Assembly: GCF_003208435.1 (NCBI RefSeq) | Contig: NZ_QKMF01000014.1 | Location: forward strand, 62,001 to 126,000 | Direction: 5' to 3' | Length of the DNA: 64,000 bases | From: Pelagimonas varians | GTDB taxonomy: Bacteria > Pseudomonadota > Alphaproteobacteria > Rhodobacterales > Rhodobacteraceae | Shown here: piece by piece, positions 47,111 through 56,966 of the stretch | How positions within the stretch are numbered: the first letter of the stretch is position 1 | How the letters are laid out: every line of letters starts with the position of its first letter | Position numbers and translations under genes: made by a program | The notes under the pieces: model-generated | The model's input: the letters and a program-made list of their open reading frames with translations, nothing else | What the model was told of the DNA's origin: nothing | Database searches by the model: none

Positions 47111-49260
47111 CAAATGGTGGTCTGCTGCAGCAGGCGCTGCGACCAGGTGCGGCCACCCACCACCCGCGACCCTCGTTCCCGTCTCACCAAGGTCTGTAAC
47201 CGACGAGGCAACGAATGCTGCATCCGTCTCGAACCTTGGTCCAACGAGCCATCCTCATCGGTGGCGACATCTCCGACATTGGCGTAAACATGCGCGCCAG
47301 CATCATCGACCACCACAAATTGCCCGCCATCGCCAGTGGCCGCGAGGCCCGCTGCCGTATCGCCGTAAACGCCAAGGCCCGAGGCCAGCGCCGCCGCCAG
47401 TGCCATGCTGGCGGCGTTGGCAGATTGCGCCGCTTGCACCGTCGCGGTTAAAGCACTTGCCTGCGCGCCAGACCGATCCACCGATGCGGCGGCGGCGTCA
47501 GCCATGGCACCGGCTTGAAACAAACCCGCCCCTTGCGCACTTGCCTGTGATTTGGCGGCGTGGTGCCGGGCCGAATAGGCCCCGGCTTCGACCTCGGTGT
47601 TTTCTGCATCATGCGCCCATTTTTGAGCCACAGCAGCAGCGGCGGTGGTGGTTTCCGTGCTGTTTAGACCTGCAATCTCGGCCCATACGACGTCATCACT
47701 TCCAAGGATTGGCGTGCCATTCACCATCCAGGATGTGCCTTGGCTAACTGTCCCTTGCGATACAAACACCGCTGCAACCGCCAGCTCTGCGCTGCTGTCA
47801 GCCCCCGGGCGCACGGCTCCAAGCGCCCGCCGTCTCGACGATATAAATTCCGTTTTGTGTGCCATCACTTTGCCCTGTGACCAGCACCCTGCTTCCATCA
47901 GTCAGCACAACACCGTCGACGGTGGCCGCTCTGGACAGGCCAATGTTTTGCGTTGCCGCCGCCGCACCAGAGCTGCCCAAAATCTCGGCGGTGTCCCCAG
48001 CCGCCGCGCCCAACATCCGGTGCTCAACACGAATGGACCGGATGTAAATCGCATCCGATCCGGTCACACTGGCCCCGATCACAATCTCGGTTCCGTCGAT
48101 ATCAATGCCCGCCAGTTCGGAAACACTTGGCAGGCCAAAGGACGGACTGGCCTCGCCAATGATTGGCGTCCAGTCCGAAACCACATGCGCCACTGCCAAG
48201 GCATCAAGGCCCGGCGCACCATTGACCCGCGCTAGATGTACGGCCATGTCTTCTGCCGGTTCAACCGCAATGATGTGGGCGGCAAAGCTGTCTTCGCCAA
48301 GATATGGCCGGTCAACTGTGTCCAAAATCGTCACCAGCCGCGTAGTCCCTATGGTGCCGGACACCTGCGCAACAACCGACGCGCCGATCACGTCATCAAC
48401 CCCGTCGAACACCCGAAACCGCAGCGCATAGATCTGCCCCGCAATCATCTGAAACTCTTCGTCCAGCTCGGCCGCCGCGCCCTCGGTCAGCACCACCCGC
48501 GCCGCAACCTGCGCGCTGTCCAAAACATAATGTGACAGCATCACCATATCGCCGCGTGTGGCGACCCGCGCCGCCCCGTCTTGAATGACCGAAAACCGGT
48601 CCGGGCGCAGCGATACTTCATGCATCCGGCGCACCGCTTCGATCTCAACCTCATCGGGATCTGTTTTGCCCTGAATCGACAGCTCTTCGGTCAGATCAAT
48701 CGGCCCCTCATGCCTCAACCAAGGGATGATCTTCTCGGTGCTCTCCCAACTGTTTGTCTCATCCGAGAACCGCACCCGCAGTGTATCAGGCAGATCGACA
48801 TAGGTCCGCTGCCCGCGAAACCGGCGGCTGTTGCGCGGCGAGATTTGATCGACAATCACGTCTTGCGGCCGGTCGATAACGACGTTCCACAGCGCGCCAT
48901 CGCGACGCGGCTATGCCCGCCCGGCCGTGCAAATCGCACTCAGAACAGCGGAAAGGGACTCGTTCGCGCGATGCCTGCGGTCATTCTTCAGGCCCTGCGC
49001 TTCGCAACAGGCGTGCCAGTCTTGAACGGCCGGCCAATCGATCTCGTTTGTGGCCGCCGAAAAGGTATAGGCTGGGCTGGCCAGCCGATACCCAATGTAA
49101 CCGATCTCCGCCAGCGTCCCGAAGAAAACCGCGTTAGGCCCAATGAGTCCCAAACCACCAACCCCGCCAAAGGCAGCACCGGCCAAATGGGTCACATAAG
49201 CCGCCGCCTGTATGGCAGCGATACCACACCGCCTGGAATGATCCGGATGATCACAGTAGC
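47110..49260 (-). pseudogene. Tail tip / host-specificity protein (gpJ-like), broken
   Basis: Fragments in three frames join into one tail tip protein. The 5' part (about 49250-48910) has NEIDWPAVQDWHACCEAQGL and ends after AVLSAICTAGRA. A frameshift near 48900 leads into the 47798-48859 frame (NVVIDRPQ, then ISPRNSRRFRGQRTYVDLPDTLRVRF). A second frameshift near 47810, in a run of C and G, leads to the last part with QGTSWMVNGTPILG and a long Ala-rich helical stretch. The true N-terminal half of a gpJ protein is missing. Confidence 0.75.
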
Positions 49261-49283
49261 GCCGGGAACCTCAGCCGATATCG

Positions 49284-49798
49284 TCAAAACAGAAACGGCT
49301 CGGTGATCGGATTGGCCCCCAGCCAGTTTGACCGCGTGCCATAAAGCAGATGATCGGTGGACAGCCGTCCGGTCGGGTCGGATGAACCCCGCACCGGCGC
49401 GTCCCAATCGGCATGATCAACATGCAAGAGCACAACCGAGAACGAGAGTGCAAAAGCCCCCCCTGCAAGGGACCTCCAAGTGGGGGTTCATCGCCCATTA
49501 AACACAGCCAGTTTGCCGCCATCACCAGTGGCTCATCTTGGGGTGACAGCAGCGCCTCCCCATCCGGCGCGATCATTGGCCAGCCATCGCTGATTGGGTT
49601 GGGCACCCAGAAATACGCGGTGCCAAAGCCCAAAGTCACGTCATGAAACTGATCAAATATCTGCTTTTGCACACGGGTCAACATCATCTGCAAAGACAAG
49701 GTCCGAGCCACTGACAAATAGCGGCGGCCATAACGCGACGGGCAGGATTCCGTGCTGCGCGTCGGCTTGCGCAAATCAGCGGGCCATGTGTAAATCAT
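49284..49798 (-). pseudogene. Phage minor tail protein, frameshifted
   Basis: The start MIYTWPADLRKPTRS and the core VTLGFGTAYFWVPNPISDGWPM are well preserved. The frame shifts near 49460, after GDEPP. The correct frame then continues with FSVVLLHVD and ends DHLLYGTRSNWLGANPITEP. One indel therefore destroys an otherwise recognisable tail protein of the type found between tape measure and tail tip genes. Confidence 0.65.
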
Positions 49799-51595
49799 CG
49801 CAGCGGCCTCACCGGTGACAGACCAAAGCCCTGCCTTAGCGCCTTTCGCGCAGAGCTGCCCTGTTCATTGATCGATTGGCCCATGCTGTCGTTGATCACA
49901 AAGCGTGTCAACCGTCCGCCTTCAGGACCGACTCGTTCTTCTTTGGTCATTTGAGCACCGCTTGATTGGTCAATGAATTCGATCTTGGCTGGAGCCCCGG
50001 ACAGATTGGCGGCGGCCCCGTTGAACCCGCCATTTACAAAGCCCAAAAGCTTGCCGATAAACCCCACAGCACCGCCTCTGCCCAAACCAATGCCTGATCC
50101 AAAAGCGCTCATCGATAGCAGCGCCATCAAAGGCCACTCACCCAAGAGCAAAGTCTGCCAGGCCGCCGCCTCAAAAGATCGGGTGAACTGATCCCAAGCC
50201 GAGGCCGCATCTTCACCGCCCCGCGCCAATAACGGGATCAAATCGCTGGCGCTGGAACTCAAATAGTCATGCGCAGCCGCTGTATCGTCTTGAGCCGCCT
50301 TTTCTGTCTCCAGCACCGTGATCTTTGCTGCAATCGCTTCTCGCTCGGACGCCTTTCGCATGCGCCAAGGTTTCCCGATTGCGCATAAACACCTCGGCAT
50401 AGCGGTTTTGCCAATCATAGGCGGAGCCGTCCATATTGCGCGGATCGCCGCCGCGCCGGCCATATTGCATACCGGTCAGTGGAACTTTGGTGTCTTTGCC
50501 GGCCATACACTGGGGGCCAAAGCTGGCAATACGCTGCGCCAGTTGCAAACTAATCCCAAGATTGTTGGCCAAAGCCCCCGCCTCGGTCACAGCGCACCAA
50601 ATCCCCGCCCCGACATCGGTTTGTGACAAGGCTTGGCCGTTCTCAAAAGCCCCGCGCAGCTCTTCTTTCAAAGCCTCGGAAACAACCATCGTGTCCCAAA
50701 CCTCGTCATAGGCACGCCGCTCTGCCTCAGCCCGCGCCGCGATCATCTCAACGCAATCTTCACCCTACATAAACGCAATCCGCGCCAGCTCGTTTTGATC
50801 AAGCATCATCGCCAAAACGTCTTGAGCACAACTCAAAGCCGCGTATGGGCCAACCCGGCTGTCTTGATAGGACCCATAAAGCTTTTGCGCTTCGGACCGA
50901 GCCTGCATCGCCTGAACTTCACGCTCAACTAAGACCCGCGAATGACAATACTGCGCTCAGGCCAATTGCGCTTTGCCCGCCTGCCGCGCCGCGTCGGGCT
51001 CGCACCCTTTGATCTAGTAGAAACGCAAAAGATAGGCCTCAACAGATTGCAGACGCGCAATCTCGTCTTGAGTGATGCCGCCCGTCAACTGCGCGCCCCC
51101 TTTCAAACCCGTCGCGCAGGCGTTCAGCCGCCGCGATCTGGGCCGCCGTCGTGTCATCCACCGCGCCTTGGATATCTTGATACCCGCCAAGAATTTCATT
51201 GAAAATCGCGCGCCGCTCTTGCCGCCCCAGCAGCGCCCATCGGGCCAAGCACCTGCGTAATCTGCGTCCCTTGCTGAATCGCCAGTTGCCGCGGGTTTTG
51301 GCCCGCCGCCAACATCACGCCAATATCGTTGAACTGAGCCCTAAGATTGCCCACAGATCCGGCTGCGGTGCGTGTCGCGGAGTTTTCCCACTTCCACGGA
51401 TGCTTGGCTGAGTGTGCCAGAGGCCGCGCGCGCCGCGCCAGAGATTTGGTCAAGCGAGGCTTTTGCCCCTTTGCCGCCGCGACTAACCTCACCCAGTTCT
51501 TTGCCCAGCCTCTCAAGCTCAGCGGCGGTGCCTTTGATCTCAACCTTGGCCTGTTTGCCATCGGCCGTCAGGCGTGAATGGAACCGTAGGGTCAT
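49795..51595 (-). pseudogene. Tail length tape measure protein, heavily broken
   Basis: The N-terminus (MTLRFHSRLTADGKQAKVEIKGTAAELERLGKEL) and the TMP_2-type segment LRAQFNDIGVMLAAGQNPRQLAIQQGTQ lie in different frames, followed by fragments around 51248, 50746 and 50463 in changing frames. The C-terminal part has GAVGFIGKLLGFVNGGFNGA. At least four frameshifts or stops are present, and the gene is shorter than most tape measures, so internal deletion is likely. Confidence 0.75.
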
Positions 51596-51597
51596 AT

Positions 51598-51930
51598 CTA
51601 ATCCCCGTTCAAGGCCGCTTTGGCCCCCTGTTCAATAAGCTGGAGTTCAGTCCCAAACGCTGGTGTCAGATCGTAACCCGCCAGCCTGAGACCGGTCTAG
51701 GCGGCGCTGTAATCTAGCCCAAGCCAAACCGGGGCCGCGCCAAAGACTGGCAAAACCCGCCATTGGCCTCGGATGCGCAAAAACGCATCTGCAGCGGTTT
51801 CATGCTCAGGCCAAAGACCTTGATCAGCCGGGCCATTGTCCAAAAGCGCGCGCGGTATCCCCCAAAATTCGGCATCGTCATCAAGCTCTTTTACCGCGCG
51901 GCCGGTTTTCCATAGCGTGCCCTCGATGAT
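51598..51930 (-). pseudogene. DUF1799-like tail protein, broken
   Basis: The readable frame includes AIIEGTLWKTGRAVKELDDDAEFWGIPRALL, then GLWPEHETAADAFLRIRGQWRV and WLGLDYSAA, as in DUF1799 proteins encoded before tape measure genes. A TAG follows DYSAA, after which TGLRLAGYDLTPAFGTELQ continues. It overlaps the end of the chaperone gene region and could be its frameshift extension in the ancestral phage. Confidence 0.55.
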
Positions 51931-51946
51931 CGCACGCCCGGCCAGA

Positions 51947-52279
51947 TCAGTTTCCCGTTTTGGCCCCTGTCACCGCTGCGCGGTAGCCGCGCCAAAAGGC
52001 GTTTCGCAGATCGGGAAACTCCAAAATCTGGTCAAACAATGCGTCACTGAACGCCAAGCGTGTGCCGCCTTCGCCTTCGCCTTCGCCTTCGCCTTCGCCT
52101 TCGATCTCGGGGATGTCTTGAACAATGGCACGCAAGAACTGCTTTTCGCCATCGACACTGTTAAAACCGTGCTCTCTCAAGGCCTTATCCGTCAGCACCC
52201 GGAACACCACAGAAAACCGCTGATTGTCAGCAATGCGGCAGGTTTCGGAAAAGGTGCGGTTTGGGGCAAAGACAAACAT
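51947..52279 (-). CDS. Tail assembly chaperone-like protein (gpG type)
   Basis: The 110-residue protein sits between tail tube and tape measure, the place of the tail assembly chaperone. It has a (Glu-Gly)n stretch encoded by a six-fold GCCTTC repeat, then LAFSDALFDQILEFPDLRNAFWRGYRAAV, which fits the end of such chaperones. The reading frame is intact. A GGGAAAC heptamer sits in the phase needed for -1 slippage directly before the TGA. Function is inferred mostly from position. Confidence 0.6.
   Translation of the reverse strand: MFVFAPNRTFSETCRIADNQRFSVVFRVLTDKALREHGFNSVDGEKQFLRAIVQDIPEIEGEGEGEGEGEGGTRLAFSDALFDQILEFPDLRNAFWRGYRAAVTGAKTGN
52067..52102. repeat. Six tandem copies of GCCTTC
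   Basis: Six perfect 6-bp units (36 bp) encode alternating Glu and Gly on the minus strand within the tail chaperone gene. Unit length is a multiple of three, so copy-number changes keep the frame. Confidence 0.95.
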
Positions 52280-52321
52280 GTCTGAACTCCTTTGAACGTC
52301 TCGGATTTAAGTAAAGGCCGA

Positions 52322-52662
52322 TTAAGTAAAAACCAGCGTCCACTGATCGTTGCCGACCGTGGGTTGCGGTTTAAAGCGAAGCGGGCTTTCCAGAATACCC
52401 TGCGCTTCCGTTGGCGCGTCGGGGCGCTGCACCTGCGCCGCTGGCACCGATAAGGTACTGATCCGCCCTGCCGTCGCTTCATGCTGCAACACAAGCGGCA
52501 ATTTGCTTTGAGCCTGCGCCAGCGCATAGGGAATGAATACTGCCAGCGTCGTTGCCTCGATCTGGCATTCACCGCGTTTGCAGCGCCGGTTGGAGCCGCG
52601 TCGACGCCGTAGGTCGCTTCGGGTTTAAACAGCAGGGTTTTCTTGCGTTAGAACTTGGTCAT
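52322..52662 (-). pseudogene. Phage tail tube protein, broken
   Basis: The gene starts MTKF and then has an in-frame TAA at codon 5. It continues as KKTLLFKPEATYGVDAAPTGAANAV, then shifts frame (near 52570) into LAVFIPYALAQAQSKLPLVLQHEATAGRI and ends in PTVGNDQWTLVFT. These segments match siphovirus tail tube proteins found in Mu-like prophages of Rhodobacterales. Confidence 0.65.
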
Positions 52663-52813
52663 TTACGCCTCCGTCTTTTTGCTGATTTGGAACCTGCGCG
52701 GCGCTTGGCCGATTTGGAGTGTTCGGGTGGTTTTTTTTGGATGGAAGGGTCGTCTGGATCAGTTCACCCTCGACGTCTCGCGTGTATTGATCGCAGCCGC
52801 TTGGAAGCTTCAT
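52625..52813 (-). pseudogene. Small phage protein, unrecognised, 3' end altered
   Basis: The 62-residue frame starts at an ATG that overlaps the preceding gene's stop (ATGA). I do not recognise it. It runs into the tail tube start. A one-base change near the end would make it stop just before the tail tube ATG (after KKTEA), so the 3' end is probably frameshifted. Confidence 0.4.
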
Positions 52814-53241
52814 GTGGTAATCCTCAGCTGATCGTTGATCCGAAAGTCCGTCAAAAAGGCCAGCGTTCCGCGCTCTTGCGGAACTGGACGCTCTGAGACC
52901 AGCTCAAACACGCCAACCGTCTCTGACGGGGCAAGCTGCTAAGCGCCTCGCGGATGTCTTTCAAAAACCCGTCAACCCGACCCAAAGCCCGCCGTCCTGT
53001 GGCATCGGTCGATTGCAGCATCGTCATCGCAAAAACGCCCAAACGAATGTCTGGGACAAACAGGCCGGCAGCAGCGCTGGCCTGCAAGCCCGTGGTGCCC
53101 GAAGGCAGCACAAAGCACGCCACGCCCCCTCACTGGCCCCCGGCCGTTTTCGCGCAATCACGCAAATTCAGCCGCCAAATCAACCCGGCCCGCCAGCTCA
53201 GGAACACAGGTTTCAAGACGGGTTTGAACGGCCGCCAACAT
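52810..53241 (-). pseudogene. Tail terminator-like protein (gp37/DUF1834 type), broken
   Basis: It starts at an ATG overlapping the gp36 stop (TGATG) with MLAAVQTRLETCVPELAGRV. After a stop and frame changes near 53150-53120 it reads VACFVLPSGTTGLQ and RLGVFAMTMLQSTDATGRRALGRVDGFLKDIREAL, and ends with DFRINDQLRITT. The order after gp36 and the sequence pattern fit a tail terminator. Confidence 0.5.
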
Positions 53242-53669
53242 CAGATGAAGCCCTTCATGTTTTGCGCCGTCATCGGGCGTTCTCGGTCTGTGACCTGCGC
53301 CCCGCCTGCCCCGCGGCTTTTGGGGACAACGCCTAAAGCGTCGAGCTGAACAATACCTTTTGAGATGTCCTAGAGGGTCGCAATGGCGCGTTCATAATCG
53401 CGCGCAATCTTCGCCGACGGTTCATACACATGCAGATTGTAAATCGCGATCCGGCGTGCCAAAACACCTAGCGGATCCGGGATGCCCACAATCGGCAACA
53501 CATAGCGCGCCTTCAGATAGCCATTGATTTCGCCAACAGCATCAGCAATCGCACGCGCCGCCACATCGGTATCAACAACACCCGTGGCAATTTCTGCCCG
53601 ATCGGTCACATCAACCAGCAGCTTCGTGCCGTAGTGCTCTTCCAGCTCTGATTGCGTGGTGTAGGTCAC
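53241..53669 (-). pseudogene. Mu gp36-like protein (DUF1320) with premature TAG
   Basis: The GTG start at 53669 (after GGAG) gives VTYTTQSELEEHYGTKLLVDVTDR, a clear DUF1320 start, followed by ARAIADAVGEINGYLKARYVLP. A TAG at 53370-53372 follows RAIATL. Beyond it the same frame continues DISKGIVQLDALGV and ends with the family's usual NMKGFI. A single nonsense change therefore truncates the protein by about 43 residues. Confidence 0.75.
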
Positions 53670-53817
53670 TTTAGTCTCCGTTGCTAATTTGAGGGCGAAC
53701 TGCGCTCCTACTTTCCAATATCTCCTGCACCGCTGTCGGCGGCGGTCTATGGGTGCTGACGGGCTTACGCCTCGGACCAGACCCCTCTCGCTGGGTATCT
53801 CGAAATAAATAGCCCAG

Positions 53818-53836
53818 CGGCGGTGTGGCACCGCCG
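53818..53836. repeat. GC-rich hairpin between gp36 and the gp35-like gene
   Basis: CGGCGGTG and CACCGCCG form an 8-bp stem around TGG. No T-tract follows on the minus strand. The surrounding 53670-53880 has no gene. Confidence 0.45.
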
Positions 53837-53880
53837 GGAAAGTTCAGCGCCCCCGAGCAACACAGGGCGGCGCTGAGACG

Positions 53881-54164
53881 TTAGTCAGCCTCAAAGGTTT
53901 CAACGCTGAGTTTTGGATCTACAATCAAAGCGGCTTGCTCATCGTCACTCAGTGCATCGTTTGGGATCACAACCGGTTTGGCCAGGCCAGAAGAAACCAG
54001 CGGCGGAGGCATGAAGGTCTTGTCCTCCCCCGCTGGTTTGGCTTTGGCCACTGCCTCTTTTATCCGCTGTTCCAGCTTGTCGTCGCCAAGGTTCCAAGTG
54101 AACTCTACACCCGAAGCCTTGGCGCGCTCTTCCAGCGCAATGCGTTGATCTGTTTTTTACCCAT
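53881..54164 (-). pseudogene. Mu-like gp35-type small head protein, frameshifted
   Basis: The start MGKKQINALRW leads after one frameshift to LEERAKASGVEFTWNLGDDKLEQRIKEAV, then AGEDKTFMPPPLVSSGL and the acidic end NDALSDDEQAALIVDPKLSVETFEAD. It lies directly after the major head gene. The function of this phage protein is not established. Confidence 0.5.
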
Positions 54165-54174
54165 CGATCTGACC

Positions 54175-55057
54175 TCACGCCAGCCAAAGCACAACCAGCA
54201 ATTCAGCCGAGCCTTTCCACTCATTGGTCTCGCCGCCCGCCACATATTCGCTGTTGAGAAGCTTGCGGCCTGCGTTTTCCAAACTGGGCCGCACCACCAA
54301 CAGATTTGGCCACCCCCAGTGGGCGGCCATAGTCGCCCTTCATTCCCGTCAACGCCGCGCGGGCCGAAGTATAGCTCGCCCCATCCACCGCTTACTTTGA
54401 TCCCCAAGCCATTTACCAAAACCCAAACCCTGCGTTCATGCAGGCATCCGTGCCGTAGACAAATTCGTTCTCATCAAAAACATTGTCGTCGGTCAGCTTG
54501 TCTTTGGCCGTAAACTGAAAGTCCTTGCGCTTTTGCAAGATCAATGGCTTGAGCGCAGGGCTCGTATCCATAAGAAACCACCAAGCCCCAGCTCCACCAT
54601 CAGTGTTTGCAACTGTTGTGTCTTTGCCATCTTTGCCCAAGGCCGGATGATCAGTGCCGAAAAAGCTTTGACCGTGGTAACAATCGGTGGTTCAGCCTTC
54701 CTTCAATAACGCAAAAATCGAGGTGTCAGCATAGTTGCCTGATGACCGGCCCATTTCCGAAAACATCGGCCCGACGATACCAAGATTGTCGGCTTCAACA
54801 TCATTACGATCCACACCGATGGTCAGCCCGAGTTTCTTTTCCTTATTGGCATAATCATGCTGTTCAGGACTTTGGACAGCCCGCTTGCCGATCCATTCGC
54901 GCACGTTAGGCATTTTCCCAACCAGCCATATTTTCCTTCTTTTTTGGCTAGACCGGACCTCGGGGCTCCAATGCGACAGCGCTTCGGCCAGCCCGCCTTT
55001 GAAAGCCCCGGAAAAACCGGTACGCAGGGCATTTAGATTTGCAGCGTTAACTAGCAT
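54175..55057 (-). pseudogene. Mu-like major head subunit (gpT), broken
   Basis: The N-terminus MLVNAANLNALRTGFSGAFKGG is a clear gpT start. Two compensating frameshifts surround KKEGKYGWLGK. The next parts are EQHDYANKEKKLGLTIGVDRNDVEADNLGIVGPMFSEMGR, then after a stop GKDGKDTTVANT and PALKPLILQKRKDFQFTAKDKL. The C-terminal part in another frame ends ELLVVLWLA. The capsid gene is therefore inactive. Confidence 0.8.
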
Positions 55058-55068
55058 CCGGGGTCTCC

Positions 55069-55504
55069 TTAAGATGCACTGGTCGGGGTGTCTTCAAAGC
55101 GCACCCAGATATTTCCGTTCAGGTCCACGACATCGACGATACCAGCAGGCGAACGAGTGGACGAGCCGTCAGTTTTGGCCACGGTCTGGTCATCAACTGC
55201 GAAGCAAACCGATCCAACATCAGCAGACGTGATCTCATCCACTGCCGCCGCATTGGCGCAGGCCAAACTGCCTCCGGAACAATCAGGAGATATCTCCCAC
55301 AGAACCTGCTGAATTGTCGGCCCGTTCTTCAGTGCGCCCACCACCAACCAGTCCCGTCGCCGTTTGGCCATTGACCAGATCACCCGACGCGTCGCGCATG
55401 CCAATTGCACCCGCGAAAATCAATGTCGCGACCACCACACCGGCGGATCGAATTTCACATTCCAAGCGAGGCGTATTGCGGTCCTTTGTTAGCGGAGCCA
55501 TCAT
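55069..55504 (-). pseudogene. Capsid decoration-like protein, frameshifted
   Basis: The N-terminal frame (APLTKDRNTPRLECEIRS, then VVATLIFAGAIGMRDASGDLV) and the C-terminal frame (NAAAVDEITSADVGSVCFAVDDQTVAKTDGSSTRSPAGIV) join at a frameshift near 55340. This pattern fits the small protein encoded between the protease and the major head protein in Mu-like prophages. The start overlaps the protease stop (ATGA). Confidence 0.6.
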
Positions 55505-56390
55505 GCACCTCCCTTTTCGTTAAGTGATGCAAGCATGGCCTCTTCAGTTAGGCCAAGCTGGGTTGCAAATGCCGATTGATCAGCCGTCAAAGCTTCGACC
55601 TTGCTACCCGAGACTGGCCGTGCATCAGTCGTGTGGGGGGCGGTCCAGTTTTGGCAACATGCTCAAAAAGCTTTTTGCCCGCTCCGGGTTTTCGACATGC
55701 AAAGACACCATTTCGTCGTGCTTGCCCGCCGGGACGCCCACGCCGGATGCCATCTGCGCATTGATGCATGTCTCGGCTTCCATTTTCTTGATCTTGGCGG
55801 AAAGCTCAGCAGGTTGCGGTGACCCTTTTGATTTTTCGATTGCAACAAGAAACGCTTCCTCGTCCGTGTCCTCGCTCAGCTCCAAGACCTTTGCAATCTT
55901 GGAAAATCCATTCCGAAACCTCCGATGTTAGGGATGTGATTTGACCGGTCAAAGCCGGGCAATTGGTCAAAGACCTTTGCTAAATAGTTGCGACACGGGT
56001 TTTGACAGTTGGGTCAAACTTCAGAACCGGCGAGAAGCCGCGATAGGCACGGTCCGCCATCAATTCGGATCCGCGCGCATTCCACTGCACCTTGCCCCAG
56101 AGACCATTGTCACGGTGCGCCATTTCAATAATGCCATCATATGCAGGCGCGTCGTCGCCCTAGGGACCCGCGCGCAAAGTATAGTGATTGATATCAATAA
56201 GGAGCGACGGACCGCTTGCCGCAAAGCTCGCTGCAATCAACGCCTTTGCATTGTAAGGCCAAGGTCCGCGTCCGTCAGAGGCACCAAAAGGTTTGCCCTG
56301 AGGTGGCAGCAGATGCAGCCAATTAGGAGCGCCTTCCGCTTGAGGTACTTTCAACGCATCAAGTGCGACGTATGCTAGGGTGTTTGTCAT
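55501..56390 (-). pseudogene. Mu-like prohead protease (gpI), broken
   Basis: The N-terminus carries WLHLLPPQGKPFGASDGRGPWPYN and LLIDINHYT, as in phage protease I. A TAG at 56160-56162 interrupts it. The same frame then continues DDAPAYDGIIEMAHRDNGLWGKVQWNARGSEL and AYRGFSPVLKFDPT, before more frameshifts. The C-terminal acidic helical part ends LGLTEEAMLASLNEKGGA. This is the last recognisable phage gene at this end. Confidence 0.7.
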
Positions 56391-56966
56391 GGCGGCTCTA
56401 TCGCCTTCAAACGCGCGCAGGGTCTAGCGGTGGCTCAACAAGGGAACCTTGCCATTCGAGTTCACTTCAAGGGCCGCTGTGCGCAGGTTGGGACCTTTGC
56501 GAAGTTGGGCCATAAAAAGGTTCACAAGGAACGAACAGCCCAAAGCTGCTGCCCACAAATGTCGACTTTGCTCGTTGCCGTTTCACCAAAGAGGTCGTTC
56601 ATGAATCTCGCAGCATCAGCGAACTGAATGCGCAGTTCAGGGGTGAGCGGCACGACAATGACACCCGTAAGTTGCAGATTCGATTAAGCAAAATTAGTTT
56701 CCCAGAACCAGCGAAAGCGTCGTAGGTTAACCCACGGCAATTGATGGGGGAATACAGCCGGATTGCGTCTTCTCGTGCCTAACGTACAGAAGAATTTGCG
56801 CCAATTACCTTACTTGGCGCTGCATCTGGCGCCGGCTTCTAAATATTTTGGCAATCCTAAGGGGATTCCGGACCGGTACGGCTCGAATTAGCTGTGATTG
56901 GTGTTGCGCGTGCGTGGTCGCGGCGCTCGGAACTGTTTGCCGAATTTCAACAAGGGACACCCAATT
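56391..56966. other. Gene-free junction between prophage and FG-GAP gene
   Basis: I see no intact gene. The first 40 bp still look like the end of a lost phage gene on the minus strand. The rest presumably holds the promoter of the FG-GAP gene, but no convincing -35/-10 pair stands out. Confidence 0.4.

Larger units (their letters stand above)
44224..56430 (-). mobile_element. Decayed Mu-like prophage remnant (Mu head, siphovirus-type tail)
   Basis: The region carries late phage genes in order on the minus strand: protease I, a decoration-like protein, major head subunit T, a gp35-like protein, gp36, a tail terminator, tail tube, tail assembly chaperone, DUF1799-like protein, tape measure, tail proteins, tail tip, a tail-fibre-like protein, Com and a DNA methyltransferase. 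Mu-type head plus lambda-like tail resembles RcapMu of Rhodobacter capsulatus. The early region (repressor, transposase A and B), terminase and portal are missing. Nearly all structural genes have frameshifts or stops, so it cannot make particles. The right boundary is inferred; the left is where phage similarity ends. Confidence 0.85.

Noticed and set aside
47795-47825. Programmed frameshift in the tail tip gene at the C/G run
   Set aside because: No standard slippery heptamer is in phase, and the same gene has another frameshift near 48900. A simple indel in a homopolymer run is more likely.
52067-52102. Tandem GCCTTC units as a CRISPR or satellite array
   Set aside because: Units are six bases with no spacers and lie in a coding frame; this is a microsatellite.
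44375-56400. In-frame stops in phage genes as recoded codons
   Set aside because: All three stop codons occur (TAG in gp36 and protease, TAA in tail tube, TGA elsewhere) together with many frameshifts, so decay explains them and a reassigned stop does not.
44224-56430. Gene transfer agent cluster
   Set aside because: Some tail genes resemble GTA genes, but Com, gpI, gpT and gp36 are Mu-type, and the GTA terminase, portal and HK97-type capsid are absent.
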